From assembly GCA_030653405.1 (NCBI GenBank), contig JAURZO010000173.1, forward strand, positions 1 through 26,175: 26,175 bases of DNA, read 5' to 3'. The DNA comes from Zwartia sp. (lineage in GTDB: Bacteria > Pseudomonadota > Gammaproteobacteria > Burkholderiales > Burkholderiaceae_B). A program made the translations under genes and the position numbers. The number at the start of each line of letters is the position of its first letter. Within the stretch, counting starts at the first letter, position 1. Shown in pieces: positions 1-6,793 of this stretch. Under the pieces are notes generated by a model. It did no database searches. It saw nothing but the letters and a program-made list of their open reading frames with translations, and was not told the DNA's origin.

Positions 1-1
1 G

Positions 2-532
2 CATGCCAGCCCGCGGATTTTGAAAGCGATGAAGCGACCCGCTTTCGAAGACAAAACCATGGCCCGCATTCACCGCTGGCGGGAACAATGTCCCGACATC
101 ACCTTGCGCTCGACGTTCATCGTCGGCTTCCCAGGCGAAACTGAGAGTGATTTTCAGTACCTGCTCGACTGGATGTCCGAAGCCCAGCTCGATCGCGTTG
201 GCTGTTTTCAATACTCCCCAGTGGAGGGCGCCCCCGCCAATGCATTAGAAGGCGCAGTCCCTGAAGAGATCAAACAAGAGCGCTGGGATCGTTTCATGGC
301 CCACCAACAAGAGATTTCAACAGCCCGCCTGGCCAAGCGTGTTGGTCGCGAAATAGATGTCCTCATTGACGAAGTCGATGAGGATGGCGCCGTCGGTCGC
401 TCAAGCGCCGATGCTCCTGAAATTGATGGCTGCGTCTTTGTCGACAGCGACACCACACTCAAACCTGGAGATATTGTGCGCGCGCGCGTGACGGATTCTG
501 ATGAATACGATCTTTGGGCCGAAAAAATCTAA
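2..532 (+). CDS. rimO: RimO, ribosomal protein S12 methylthiotransferase (C-terminal part)
   Basis: This is the 3' end of a gene that begins before the window; the frame is open from base 2 (reading HASPRILKAMKRPA), so no start is visible. RimO is a radical-SAM iron-sulfur enzyme that adds a methylthio group to a conserved aspartate of ribosomal protein S12. The part seen covers the end of the radical-SAM barrel (motifs RSTFIVGFPGET and FQYSPVEGAPA) and a C-terminal TRAM domain of about 65 residues (from about EIDVLIDEV to DEYDLWAEKI), which binds the substrate. The motif AMKRPA and the phrase VGCFQYSPVEGA are typical of RimO rather than the related tRNA enzyme MiaB. It is followed after 18 bases by fmt on the same strand. 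No terminator is evident between them. Confidence 0.93.
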   Translation, partial: HASPRILKAMKRPAFEDKTMARIHRWREQCPDITLRSTFIVGFPGETESDFQYLLDWMSEAQLDRVGCFQYSPVEGAPANALEGAVPEEIKQERWDRFMAHQQEISTARLAKRVGREIDVLIDEVDEDGAVGRSSADAPEIDGCVFVDSDTTLKPGDIVRARVTDSDEYDLWAEKI

Positions 533-550
533 TTCAAGAGTCAATTTTTC

Positions 551-1528
551 ATGCGTGTAGGTTTTGCTGGCACTCCCGAATTTTCGCGTCTCGCTCTAGA
601 GGCAATCCTTAAGGCTGGCTTTGAAGTGCCTCTCGTGCTGACGCAGCCTGATCGTCCATCGGGCCGTGGCCTAAAGCTCACGCCCAGTGCGGTAAAACAA
701 TGCGCGCTGGAGCACGATCTACCCGTATTCCAGCCCCGCAGCCTGCGTCTGGATGGCAAATACCCAGAGGATGCGCTCGCCGCCCGACAAGCACTTGATG
801 CCGCACAACTCGATGTCTTGGTGGTCGCGGCCTATGGTCTGATTTTGCCTGCCTGGGTCTTGCAGACGCCTCGCCATGGCTGTCTGAACATTCATGCGAG
901 TTTATTACCGCGATGGCGTGGTGCGGCTCCGATTCAACGGGCTATTGAGGCCGGCGATACCCATACAGGCATCACCATCATGCAAATGGACGAGGGTCTT
1001 GATACAGGAGACATGCTGCTCGTTGAAGCGCTTGACATCAATGCGCAAGACAATGCGGGCACGCTCCATGACAAGCTCGCCGAGCAGGGCGCGCGACTGA
1101 TTGTCCAAGCGTTGCAAGCCTTACCCACCGGGGGACTCTCTCCCACCCCTCAACCTGAACACGGCACAACCTATGCCGCCAAGCTCGATAAAGCAGAAGC
1201 AGCCTTAGATTTGAATGAGAGTGCGCAGCAGCTTGCCCGTCGCGTGCGCGCCTTTAATCCTGTGCCAGGCGCGACGCTCAGACTGCCGAACATCGCTGAG
1301 CCTATTAAAGTCTGGAATGCCGTGGCCATGCCCGAGACAACAACGACGGTCGCGACGACCGCCACGCCATCAGACCATCATGTCGCACACGTCATTGCGG
1401 CGAGTGCTGATGGAATTGATATCGCCACCGGACAGGGCACACTTCGTTTGCTTGAGTTGCAACGGCCTGGAGGCAAGCGCCAACCAGCATCCGTATTTAT
1501 TTCCGGGTGGTCGGACGCTTCTCGCTGA
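551..1528 (+). CDS. fmt: Methionyl-tRNA formyltransferase
   Basis: This 325-residue protein formylates the amino group of methionyl-initiator tRNA using 10-formyltetrahydrofolate, in the cytoplasm. The N-terminal Rossmann-type catalytic domain starts MRVGFAGTPEFS; the signature LNIHASLLPRWRGAAPIQ carries the catalytic Asn and His, and MDEGLDTGDM carries the catalytic Asp. The C-terminal half is the OB-fold tRNA-binding domain (ARRVRAFNPVPGA). The family is usually about 310-320 residues; the slight excess is a threonine/alanine-rich insert (ETTTTVATTATPS) near residues 260-272. The last 32 bases overlap the end of the convergent sugar-carrier gene. In E. coli fmt is downstream of def; here def lies nearby but on the opposite strand. 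Confidence 0.96.
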   Translation: MRVGFAGTPEFSRLALEAILKAGFEVPLVLTQPDRPSGRGLKLTPSAVKQCALEHDLPVFQPRSLRLDGKYPEDALAARQALDAAQLDVLVVAAYGLILPAWVLQTPRHGCLNIHASLLPRWRGAAPIQRAIEAGDTHTGITIMQMDEGLDTGDMLLVEALDINAQDNAGTLHDKLAEQGARLIVQALQALPTGGLSPTPQPEHGTTYAAKLDKAEAALDLNESAQQLARRVRAFNPVPGATLRLPNIAEPIKVWNAVAMPETTTTVATTATPSDHHVAHVIAASADGIDIATGQGTLRLLELQRPGGKRQPASVFISGWSDASR

Positions 1529-1766
1529 GCTTTAGCACCAGTATCGTGCCCGAGAGAACAAAAGTAATAATGTTGGCGATGATCATCGGCATTGAGCCGA
1601 TCAGAAAAGCATAGCCGAGCCACAAGGCAATGCCCATCGTGAACATCACATACATCGCCAGCGAAATCGAAGCCGTGTCACGCGACTTGATCGTTTTGAT
1701 CGTCTGCGGAAAAAAGGCCACTGTGGTTAAAAACGCGGCGGAATATCCCAAAATTTCAGTATGCAT
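1497..1766 (-). CDS. SemiSWEET-type sugar transporter (PQ-loop/MtN3 family)
   Basis: This is an 89-residue hydrophobic protein with three predicted membrane helices. SemiSWEETs are half-size relatives of SWEET carriers that work as dimers and move sugars down their gradient across the inner membrane. The PQ motif is visible in TVAFFPQTIKTIKSRDTASIS after the first helix, followed by a second helix (YVMFTMGIALWLGYAFLIG) and a third (IIANIITFVLSGTILVLKL). Length and layout fit the bacterial family, which is normally 85-100 residues. It starts at ATG 1766, 18 bases after the end of def on the same strand, so the two are probably cotranscribed. Its 3' end overlaps the convergent fmt by 32 bases. 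The sugar carried cannot be read from the sequence. Confidence 0.85.
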   Translation of the reverse strand: MHTEILGYSAAFLTTVAFFPQTIKTIKSRDTASISLAMYVMFTMGIALWLGYAFLIGSMPMIIANIITFVLSGTILVLKLSEKRPTTRK

Positions 1767-1784
1767 GCAGACGGGGCTTCAAGG

Positions 1785-2297
1785 TCAAACGCGCTCCAGT
1801 TCGCGAAGCTCTTTACGGAGCTTGGCCTTGAGCCGAGTTTGTTTGAGCATGGACAGATGCTGCACGAACACCTTGCCGTTCAAATGGTCCAGCTCATGCT
1901 GCACACAGACAGCCAATAGGCCTTCAGCATCAAACTCATAGGGCTCGCCCTGCAAATTCAGTGCGCGCACACGAATCTTGGCGGGACGGTCAACCTCGTC
2001 GTACACACCAGGCACCGACAAACAGCCTTCCTCGTAGGTTTGCTGCTCATCACTAAAATTTAGAATTTCAGGGTTGATCAATACCCGTAGATCGCTTTTA
2101 TCTTCACTCACGTCAATCACCACAACGCGCTCATGCACGTCGACTTGTGTCGCGGCCAACCCCACACCCGGCGCTTCGTACATTGTTTCAGTCATATCGG
2201 CGACAAGTTTGCGGATGCGGTCGTCCACCGCACGCACGGGTTTGGCAACCGTATGCAAGCGTTTATCGGGGTAATGAAGAATATTAAGCAGGGCCAT
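1785..2297 (-). CDS. def: Peptide deformylase
   Basis: This 170-residue metalloenzyme removes the formyl group from the N-terminal formyl-methionine of new proteins. All three family motifs are present in order: GVGLAATQ (motif 1), EGCLSVPG (motif 2, with the metal-binding Cys) and QHELDHLNGK (motif 3, HExxH-type with two metal-binding His and the catalytic Glu). Length matches E. coli Def (169 residues). ATG 2297 is the natural start (MALLNILHYPDKRL). It is divergent from dprA, as in E. coli and many other proteobacteria, with 162 bases between the two starts. The expected partner fmt is not downstream in the same direction; a SemiSWEET gene takes that place. Confidence 0.96.
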   Translation of the reverse strand: MALLNILHYPDKRLHTVAKPVRAVDDRIRKLVADMTETMYEAPGVGLAATQVDVHERVVVIDVSEDKSDLRVLINPEILNFSDEQQTYEEGCLSVPGVYDEVDRPAKIRVRALNLQGEPYEFDAEGLLAVCVQHELDHLNGKVFVQHLSMLKQTRLKAKLRKELRELERV

Positions 2298-2459
2298 CGC
2301 GCAGAACCACGTATTTATAGAACTGATTACGATTTTAAATTAATAACAGTCAAAATTCGACTAATTCCACACGCATTCGACACGAATTCCATATGATTTT
2401 GAGGATTTTGCTGGACGATTTGCTCCACTTAGTGGGTGAGGCCTATGGCAGACTGAGGA

Positions 2460-3614
2460 ATGCCTCATACCCTACCCACTGAAATGCTAACGGCGTGGCT
2501 CCGCCTGAGCCTGACACCCGGACTGGGTCCGATCCAAGGTCAACGCCTCTTAAACCACTTTACCAACCCTTTGGCGATCGTCCAATGCTCTGCCAGTCAA
2601 TTGGCGGCACTCGTCCCAAAAACTCTATGCGAAAGGCTGTTATCGGCGCGGGGATCAACGGTCTCCAAACAAATTGATGAAGCGATGGAGTGGGCCTCTG
2701 CAGCTGACCAAATCATCCTGACCCCAGATCAGGCTCACTACCCTGCACTTCTTAAACACACCGCGGATGCCCCAATGGTCTTGTATGCCAAGGGCCAACT
2801 GAGAAGGCTTGCACAACCCTCACTCGCAATCGTAGGCGCACGCAACGCCACGCCAGACGGGTGGGATCATGCGCAGGTATTCGCGCGCCATCTGGCTGAA
2901 CAGGGCTGGTGTGTGGTGAGCGGTCTGGCTCATGGCATCGATGCTGCCGCGCATCGGGGTGCGATTGCCGCAGGGGCTCGTGGTGGCGGCACGATTGCTG
3001 TTTTCGGAACGGGTGCGGATCTTGTATATCCTCGCAATCATGTTGATCTCGTCAAACAGGTACTGGACACTGATGGTTTGATATTGTCTGAGTTTGCGCT
3101 CGGGACACCCGCTCGACCTCAACACTTTCCGCGGCGAAATCGTATCGTCGCCGGACTCACACGCGGCGTACTGGTTGTCGAAGCTGCGCTCAAAAGTGGT
3201 TCACTCCTGACAGCAAAGTTCGCCGTCGAGCTGGATCGAGAGGTGTTTGCGATTCCCGGCTCAATTCATTCACCACTCTCGCGGGGTCCGCACGCGTTGA
3301 TTCAGGAGGGAGCGAAACTAGTCGAGTCTGGCGCCGATATTCTGAATGAGTTATCAGCATTCAATCCCAGCCCCATGACACCCTCTGAGCCGAATCATGA
3401 TTCTGGACTGATCACGGAAAGTGTCAGTCACCCAACACCGCCTTCGCCCATTTGGGACGCAATCGGCTACGATCCTATCACCATAGACCTATTGCAACAA
3501 CGAACCAATATGTTGCCCGCAATATTGCAGTGCGAACTACTGACGTTGGAATTAAATGGCGACATTGAACGTCGACCCAATGGCCGCATTGTGCGGTCAC
3601 GGCGGCGGCCCTGA
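2460..3614 (+). CDS. dprA: DprA/Smf, DNA processing protein (RecA loader in transformation)
   Basis: DprA binds incoming single-stranded DNA during natural transformation, protects it and loads RecA; it is also present in species not known to be competent. The 384-residue protein has an N-terminal SAM-like region (AWLRLSLTPGLGPIQGQRLL, residues about 12-32), a Rossmann-fold core from about residue 118 (AIVGARNATPDG, then VVSGLAHGIDAAAHRGA, AVFGTGADLVYPRNH and PQHFPRRNRIVAGL), and a C-terminal winged-helix region (about residues 320-384, ending GRIVRSRRRP). The start ATG 2460 has a GAGGA purine run immediately upstream, which is closer than usual. It is divergent from def and is followed after 16 bases by the azurin gene. 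Confidence 0.95.
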   Translation: MPHTLPTEMLTAWLRLSLTPGLGPIQGQRLLNHFTNPLAIVQCSASQLAALVPKTLCERLLSARGSTVSKQIDEAMEWASAADQIILTPDQAHYPALLKHTADAPMVLYAKGQLRRLAQPSLAIVGARNATPDGWDHAQVFARHLAEQGWCVVSGLAHGIDAAAHRGAIAAGARGGGTIAVFGTGADLVYPRNHVDLVKQVLDTDGLILSEFALGTPARPQHFPRRNRIVAGLTRGVLVVEAALKSGSLLTAKFAVELDREVFAIPGSIHSPLSRGPHALIQEGAKLVESGADILNELSAFNPSPMTPSEPNHDSGLITESVSHPTPPSPIWDAIGYDPITIDLLQQRTNMLPAILQCELLTLELNGDIERRPNGRIVRSRRRP

Positions 3615-3630
3615 ATAAGTGATAATCAAT

Positions 3631-4104
3631 ATGCACTCTTTTCTATCCGGCTCTGGCGCGTGGAGCCAAACCTTTCTGAGCTTGGTGCTCGTGCTTTCAG
3701 GTTCAGTCGTGCTTGCCCAGGATTGTGCAGTCACGATTGAGACCGATGACAAGCTTCAATTTACGCCAGACAAAATCGAGATCGCGCGTGCCTGCCACTC
3801 ATTTACTGTCACGCTCAAACACCGAGGCCGCCTGCCCAAACTTGCAATGGGGCACAACTGGGTTCTGGCCAAACTGAGCGACTTGGACGGAGTCTCTCGA
3901 ACAGGCATGCTGGCTGGCGCGGATCAACAGTATGTTGACCCTAAAGATCGACGTGTCGTAGCGCACACGAGCGTAGTGGGGGGCGGCGAGACGACGTCCG
4001 TCACGTTTGATGCGTCAACGCTTGACGCGCTCGAACGGTATGGCTTTGTATGCACGTTCGCTGGCCACTCGCCTGTCATGCGTGGCGTTGTTGTGGTGAA
4101 ATAA
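3631..4104 (+). CDS. azu: Azurin-type blue copper protein
   Basis: Azurins are small periplasmic type 1 copper proteins that shuttle electrons, for example to nitrite reductase or peroxidases. All copper ligands of Pseudomonas azurin can be placed: His in MGHNW, then Cys, His and Met in CTFAGHSPVMRG. The structural disulfide pair is also there (QDCAV and RACHS). The frame is open upstream to a GTG at 3619, but ATG 3631 gives a 157-residue precursor with an export signal ending near VVLAQ and a mature part of about 128 residues, the usual azurin length. The signal's n-region has no Lys or Arg, which is odd. It is 16 bases downstream of dprA and may share its transcript; it runs convergent to the YggS-type gene, 9 bases away. 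Confidence 0.93.
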   Translation: MHSFLSGSGAWSQTFLSLVLVLSGSVVLAQDCAVTIETDDKLQFTPDKIEIARACHSFTVTLKHRGRLPKLAMGHNWVLAKLSDLDGVSRTGMLAGADQQYVDPKDRRVVAHTSVVGGGETTSVTFDASTLDALERYGFVCTFAGHSPVMRGVVVVK

Positions 4105-4113
4105 GTCAGCGCA

Positions 4114-4830
4114 CTATCCTCTTGAACCGAAGATCGCCGATCCAACACGTATTTCTGTTGAGCCTTCCTCGATGGCGATCTCAAAATCACCGCTCATACC
4201 CATTGATAGGCGATCAAGCTCAATACCTTGAATCGCCTCTTGGCGTGCATGATCACGCATCTCTCGAAGCTGTGTAAAACACCGACGTACTGCCAACTGA
4301 TCTTCGGACAAAACAGCCATGGTCATCAGACCACGCACGCGCATCGTTTGAAAACCGCTGAGTTGACGCAAAAAAGGGATGAGTTCACTCGGATCAAGTC
4401 CCGCTTTAGTTTCTTCTGGGGATGTTTTGACTTGTACGAGCACATCAATTGAGCGGCCCTCGAGCTGCAATCGACGGTCCAAGGCTTGCGCAAGTTCAAG
4501 TCGATCCAGGGACTGGAGCTCATGCGCTAAGCGAGCGACTTCTTTCGCTTTGTTGGTCTGTAACTGTCCGATCACAACCCATTCGATATCGCAGTCTGCC
4601 AAGAGTGGCGCTTTCTGAGCGATCTCTTGGGTGCGATTTTCACCAAAGCGTTTGTATCCTAAGCTCACCGCCTGTCGAATCGCTTGGTCATCAAAGGTTT
4701 TACTGACGGGGAGGAGCGTGACTTCGGAGGGATCACGTCCAACGCGCTGGCAGGCTTGGGCGATCCGGACTTTGATCTGCTCGATTCTTGCGGACATCTC
4801 TTCGATTGAGGGGTGTGTTGGGGTGTTCAT
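4114..4830 (-). CDS. yggS: YggS/PLPBP family pyridoxal-phosphate homeostasis protein
   Basis: Members of this family bind pyridoxal 5'-phosphate without known catalysis and keep vitamin B6 and amino acid pools balanced. The 238-residue protein has the fold-type III PLP signature: Lys-44 in LLPVSKTF, which would form the internal aldimine, then GENRTQE, the barrel motif WVVIGQLQTNKAK, the strand VRGLMTMAV, and the C-terminal phosphate-binding run LSMGMSGDFEIAIEEGSTEI followed by RVGSAIFGSR. The length is typical. In many proteobacteria this gene sits next to the pilT or proC genes; here it faces azurin on one side, and on the other its start lies 51 bases from the first structured repeat, so its promoter must lie in or beside the repeat arm. 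Confidence 0.93.
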   Translation of the reverse strand: MNTPTHPSIEEMSARIEQIKVRIAQACQRVGRDPSEVTLLPVSKTFDDQAIRQAVSLGYKRFGENRTQEIAQKAPLLADCDIEWVVIGQLQTNKAKEVARLAHELQSLDRLELAQALDRRLQLEGRSIDVLVQVKTSPEETKAGLDPSELIPFLRQLSGFQTMRVRGLMTMAVLSEDQLAVRRCFTQLREMRDHARQEAIQGIELDRLSMGMSGDFEIAIEEGSTEIRVGSAIFGSRG

Positions 4831-4881
4831 GCTGGATGGTTGCGAAGCGATTGATGGGTTGATTCTTATGTTACGCCAGTT

Positions 4882-5068
4882 GGTGGGGATGTGGCTTTCC
4901 GAACACGGAGGACGGGTGGGCTTTGCCCACTACCCTCTTCGAATGCACGCGGTCGCATCGGCTCCGAACTCGGCCCTCCCGGGCCTCAGACAGGCGGAGC
5001 CGATTCTGCGACCACTTGTGCCTTCGACTCGGCTCGTCCTGACGTGTCCGGAAAGCCACATCCCCACC
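4882..5068 (+). repeat. Structured dispersed repeat, copy 1
   Basis: This element folds back on itself. The outer arms 4882-4914 and 5035-5068 pair almost completely, with the first 20 bases exact. Inside, GTGGGC-TTT-GCCCAC (4916-4930) forms a short side hairpin; an inner stem pairs around 4940-4957 with 5005-5025 (including GGTCGCA with TGCGACC); and a core stem pairs ATCGGCTCCG (4957-4966) with CGGAGCCGAT (4995-5004), closing on the conserved loop GAACTCGGCCC...GGGCCTCAGACA. Copies 2 and 3 keep the side hairpin, core and loop but have different, still self-complementary stems. I do not recognise the family. It sits 51 bases upstream of the yggS start. Confidence 0.9.
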
Positions 5069-5077
5069 CACTGACGT

Positions 5078-5136
5078 CAGTCTCTAAGCACCTTCGCCAA
5101 CATGCGTCAATCTCTATAAAACTTCGCCAGCATGCC
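5078..5136. repeat. Two-unit tandem repeat, period 30
   Basis: Bases 5078-5106 and 5108-5136 match at 22 of 29 positions; both units share ATCTCTA-like ends and the block CTTCGCCA(A/G)CATGC. It lies between repeat copies 1 and 2. Two units are too few to show function; it may be a paired protein-binding site or a chance local duplication. Confidence 0.55.
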
Positions 5137-5180
5137 CCATATGAGTGCGCTCATGCCTCTTTATCTTGCATTGATGTTCG

Positions 5181-5382
5181 CTGAATGAGTGGGTCAGTGT
5201 TCCGCGGTGGCGTCAGGACGAGCCTCAGCGAGCAGCGTTGCGGGAGCAAAGTATCGGCTCCGCCTGTCTGAGGCCCGCAGGGCCGAGTTCGGAGCCGATG
5301 CGACCGCAACGCTGTTCACTGAGGGCAGTGGGCTCTGCCCACCCGTCCACCGTCACCGCGGAACACTGACCCACTCATTGAG
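5181..5382 (-). repeat. Structured dispersed repeat, copy 2 (inverted relative to copy 1)
   Basis: This is the same element as copy 1, read on the minus strand. The outer arms 5184-5209 and 5354-5379 are exact reverse complements over 26 bases and extend further with a few mismatches. The inner stem pairs 5225-5243 with 5304-5322 (19 positions, two mismatched or wobble). The core stem pairs ATCGGCTCCG (5253-5262) with CGGAGCCGAT (5290-5299). The side hairpin is GTGGGC-TCT-GCCCAC (5328-5342). None of the arm sequence resembles copy 1 arms, yet pairing is kept. It ends only about 25 bases upstream of the sigma-54 promoter, where activator-binding sites for such promoters are usually found. Confidence 0.9.
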
Positions 5383-5405
5383 CAGTCCAACTCACCAAAT
5401 CTAAC

Positions 5406-5421
5406 TGGCACGAGTCTTGCT
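5406..5421 (+). promoter_or_regulatory. Sigma-54 (RpoN) promoter of the urt operon
   Basis: The sequence TGGCACGAGTCTTGCT matches the sigma-54 consensus TGGCACG-N4-TTGCW at every defined position, with the invariant GG at 5407-5408 and GC at 5419-5420 in the right spacing. Transcription would begin near 5432, giving a leader of about 86 bases before urtA. Sigma-54 control is known for nitrogen-scavenging genes activated by NtrC, which fits urea uptake. I could not find a clear NtrC site; the upstream region is occupied by repeat copy 2. Confidence 0.88.
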
Positions 5422-5517
5422 TGGACACTATCAGCATAGCCGCCCGCCAACTTGGACGACATGCGGCCCCTCCATTAAAGCCGGCCAATCCGGCGCAAAC
5501 AAATCAGGAGTTTGAAC

Positions 5518-6768
5518 ATGCAACGCAGACTAGCCCTTAAACAGCTGACCGCCGCGAGCTTACTCGCCATGACCGGTTGGATGCCGCATGCCTTTGCGCA
5601 AGACACAATCAAAGTCGGCATTTTGCATTCACTCTCTGGAACGATGGCGATTTCGGAAACATCGCTTAAAGACGTTGCATTGATGACCATCGAAGAGATC
5701 AACGCCAAAGGTGGCGTGATGGGCAAGAAACTCGAGCCCGTCATTGTTGATCCTGCTTCAAACTGGCCCTTGTTCGCTGAGAAAGCCCGCGAACTCATTG
5801 CACAAAACAAAGTATCCGTTGTGTTTGGCTGCTGGACCTCCGTGTCACGCAAATCAGTCTTGCCTGTCTTTAAAGAGCTGAATAGCCTGTTGTTCTACCC
5901 CGTTCAATACGAAGGCGAAGAACTCGAGAAAAACGTTTTCTACACAGGAGCCGCGCCAAACCAGCAGGCCATTCCTGCCGTCGAATACCTCATGAGTGAA
6001 GATGGCGGTGGCGCTAAGCGCTTTGTCTTACTTGGTACAGACTATGTCTATCCACGCACCACCAACAAAATTTTGCGCGCCTTCTTGAACTCCAAAGGTG
6101 TCAAAGACAGCGACATCGAAGAAATTTACACACCCTTCGGTCATTCCGACTATCAAACGATTGTTGCCAACATCAAAAAGTTTTCCGCAGGCGGCAAAAC
6201 AGCGGTTGTCTCAACCATCAATGGTGACTCCAACGTTCCGTTCTACAAAGAGCTAGGTAACGCAGGCCTGAAAGCGACCGACGTACCCGTTGTCGCCTTC
6301 TCTGTCGGCGAAGAAGAACTCCGCGGCGTCGACACCAAACCTCTGGTCGGACACCTTGCTGCCTGGAACTATTTTGAGTCTCTAAAAAATCCTGTGAACG
6401 CGGACTTCGTTGCCAAATGGAAAGCGTATGCCAAGGCCAAGAACCTGCCAAACAACGCCACCGCTGTGACCAACGATCCGATGGAAGCCACTTACATCGG
6501 CATCCACATGTGGAAACAAGCCGTTGAACAAGCCAAATCCGTTGATACAGACAAAGTCATCGCGGCCATGGCAGGTCAGACATTTGCCGCACCGGACGGC
6601 TACACCATCATGATGGACAAAACCAATCACCACCTGCATAAGCCTGTTTATATTGGCGAAATTCAGGCGAATGGTCAGTTTAGTGTTGTATGGAAAAGCA
6701 AAGGCCCGATTCGCGCACAGCCTTGGAGCCCATACATCGCGGGCAACGAAGGTAAACAAGGGCTTTAA
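5518..6768 (+). CDS. urtA: UrtA, urea ABC transporter substrate-binding protein
   Basis: UrtA captures urea in the periplasm and delivers it to the UrtBC permease. The 416-residue protein belongs to the Leu/Ile/Val-binding (type I periplasmic binding) family, in the UrtA/FmdD/AmiC branch. The start ATG 5518 has an AGGAG site at 5506-5510. The N-terminus MQRRLALKQLTAAS, followed by a hydrophobic stretch ending HAFAQ, is an export signal; the double arginine suggests the Tat route, which is common for UrtA. The mature part begins DTIKVGILHSLSGTMAISE and contains VFGCWTSVSRKSVLPVF, FYPVQYEGEE and FYTGAAPNQQ, which are hallmark UrtA segments. It is first in a five-gene operon behind a sigma-54 promoter. 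Confidence 0.96.
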   Translation: MQRRLALKQLTAASLLAMTGWMPHAFAQDTIKVGILHSLSGTMAISETSLKDVALMTIEEINAKGGVMGKKLEPVIVDPASNWPLFAEKARELIAQNKVSVVFGCWTSVSRKSVLPVFKELNSLLFYPVQYEGEELEKNVFYTGAAPNQQAIPAVEYLMSEDGGGAKRFVLLGTDYVYPRTTNKILRAFLNSKGVKDSDIEEIYTPFGHSDYQTIVANIKKFSAGGKTAVVSTINGDSNVPFYKELGNAGLKATDVPVVAFSVGEEELRGVDTKPLVGHLAAWNYFESLKNPVNADFVAKWKAYAKAKNLPNNATAVTNDPMEATYIGIHMWKQAVEQAKSVDTDKVIAAMAGQTFAAPDGYTIMMDKTNHHLHKPVYIGEIQANGQFSVVWKSKGPIRAQPWSPYIAGNEGKQGL

Positions 6769-6793
6769 CTTAAAACTATGAGAATGTCCCCAT

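Larger units (their letters stand above)
4831..5517. other. 687-base intergenic region between yggS and urtA
   Basis: This gap separates divergent yggS and urtA and has no convincing gene. From left to right it holds about 50 bases that must include the yggS promoter, structured repeat copy 1 (4882-5068), a two-unit tandem repeat of period 30 (5078-5136), about 45 bases of plain sequence, structured repeat copy 2 in the opposite orientation (5181-5382), a sigma-54 promoter (5406-5421) and the urtA leader. The leader has a small hairpin (GCCGG at 5480-5484 with CCGGC at 5490-5494). Open frames of 60-150 codons cross the repeats but follow the palindromes and have no family resemblance. Confidence 0.85.

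Noticed and set aside
5078..5136. A small CRISPR array
   Set aside because: There are only two units, they are imperfect and directly adjacent with no spacers, and no cas genes are present.
4882..5382. Remnant of an insertion sequence or transposon
   Set aside because: The elements have no transposase frame and the outer arms differ between copies, unlike fixed terminal inverted repeats. Non-autonomous movement is still possible and is treated in the findings.
4631..5404. Several open frames of 70-147 codons on both strands across the two repeat copies
   Set aside because: They follow the palindromic sequence, show the same composition on both strands, lack ribosome-binding sites and resemble no protein family.
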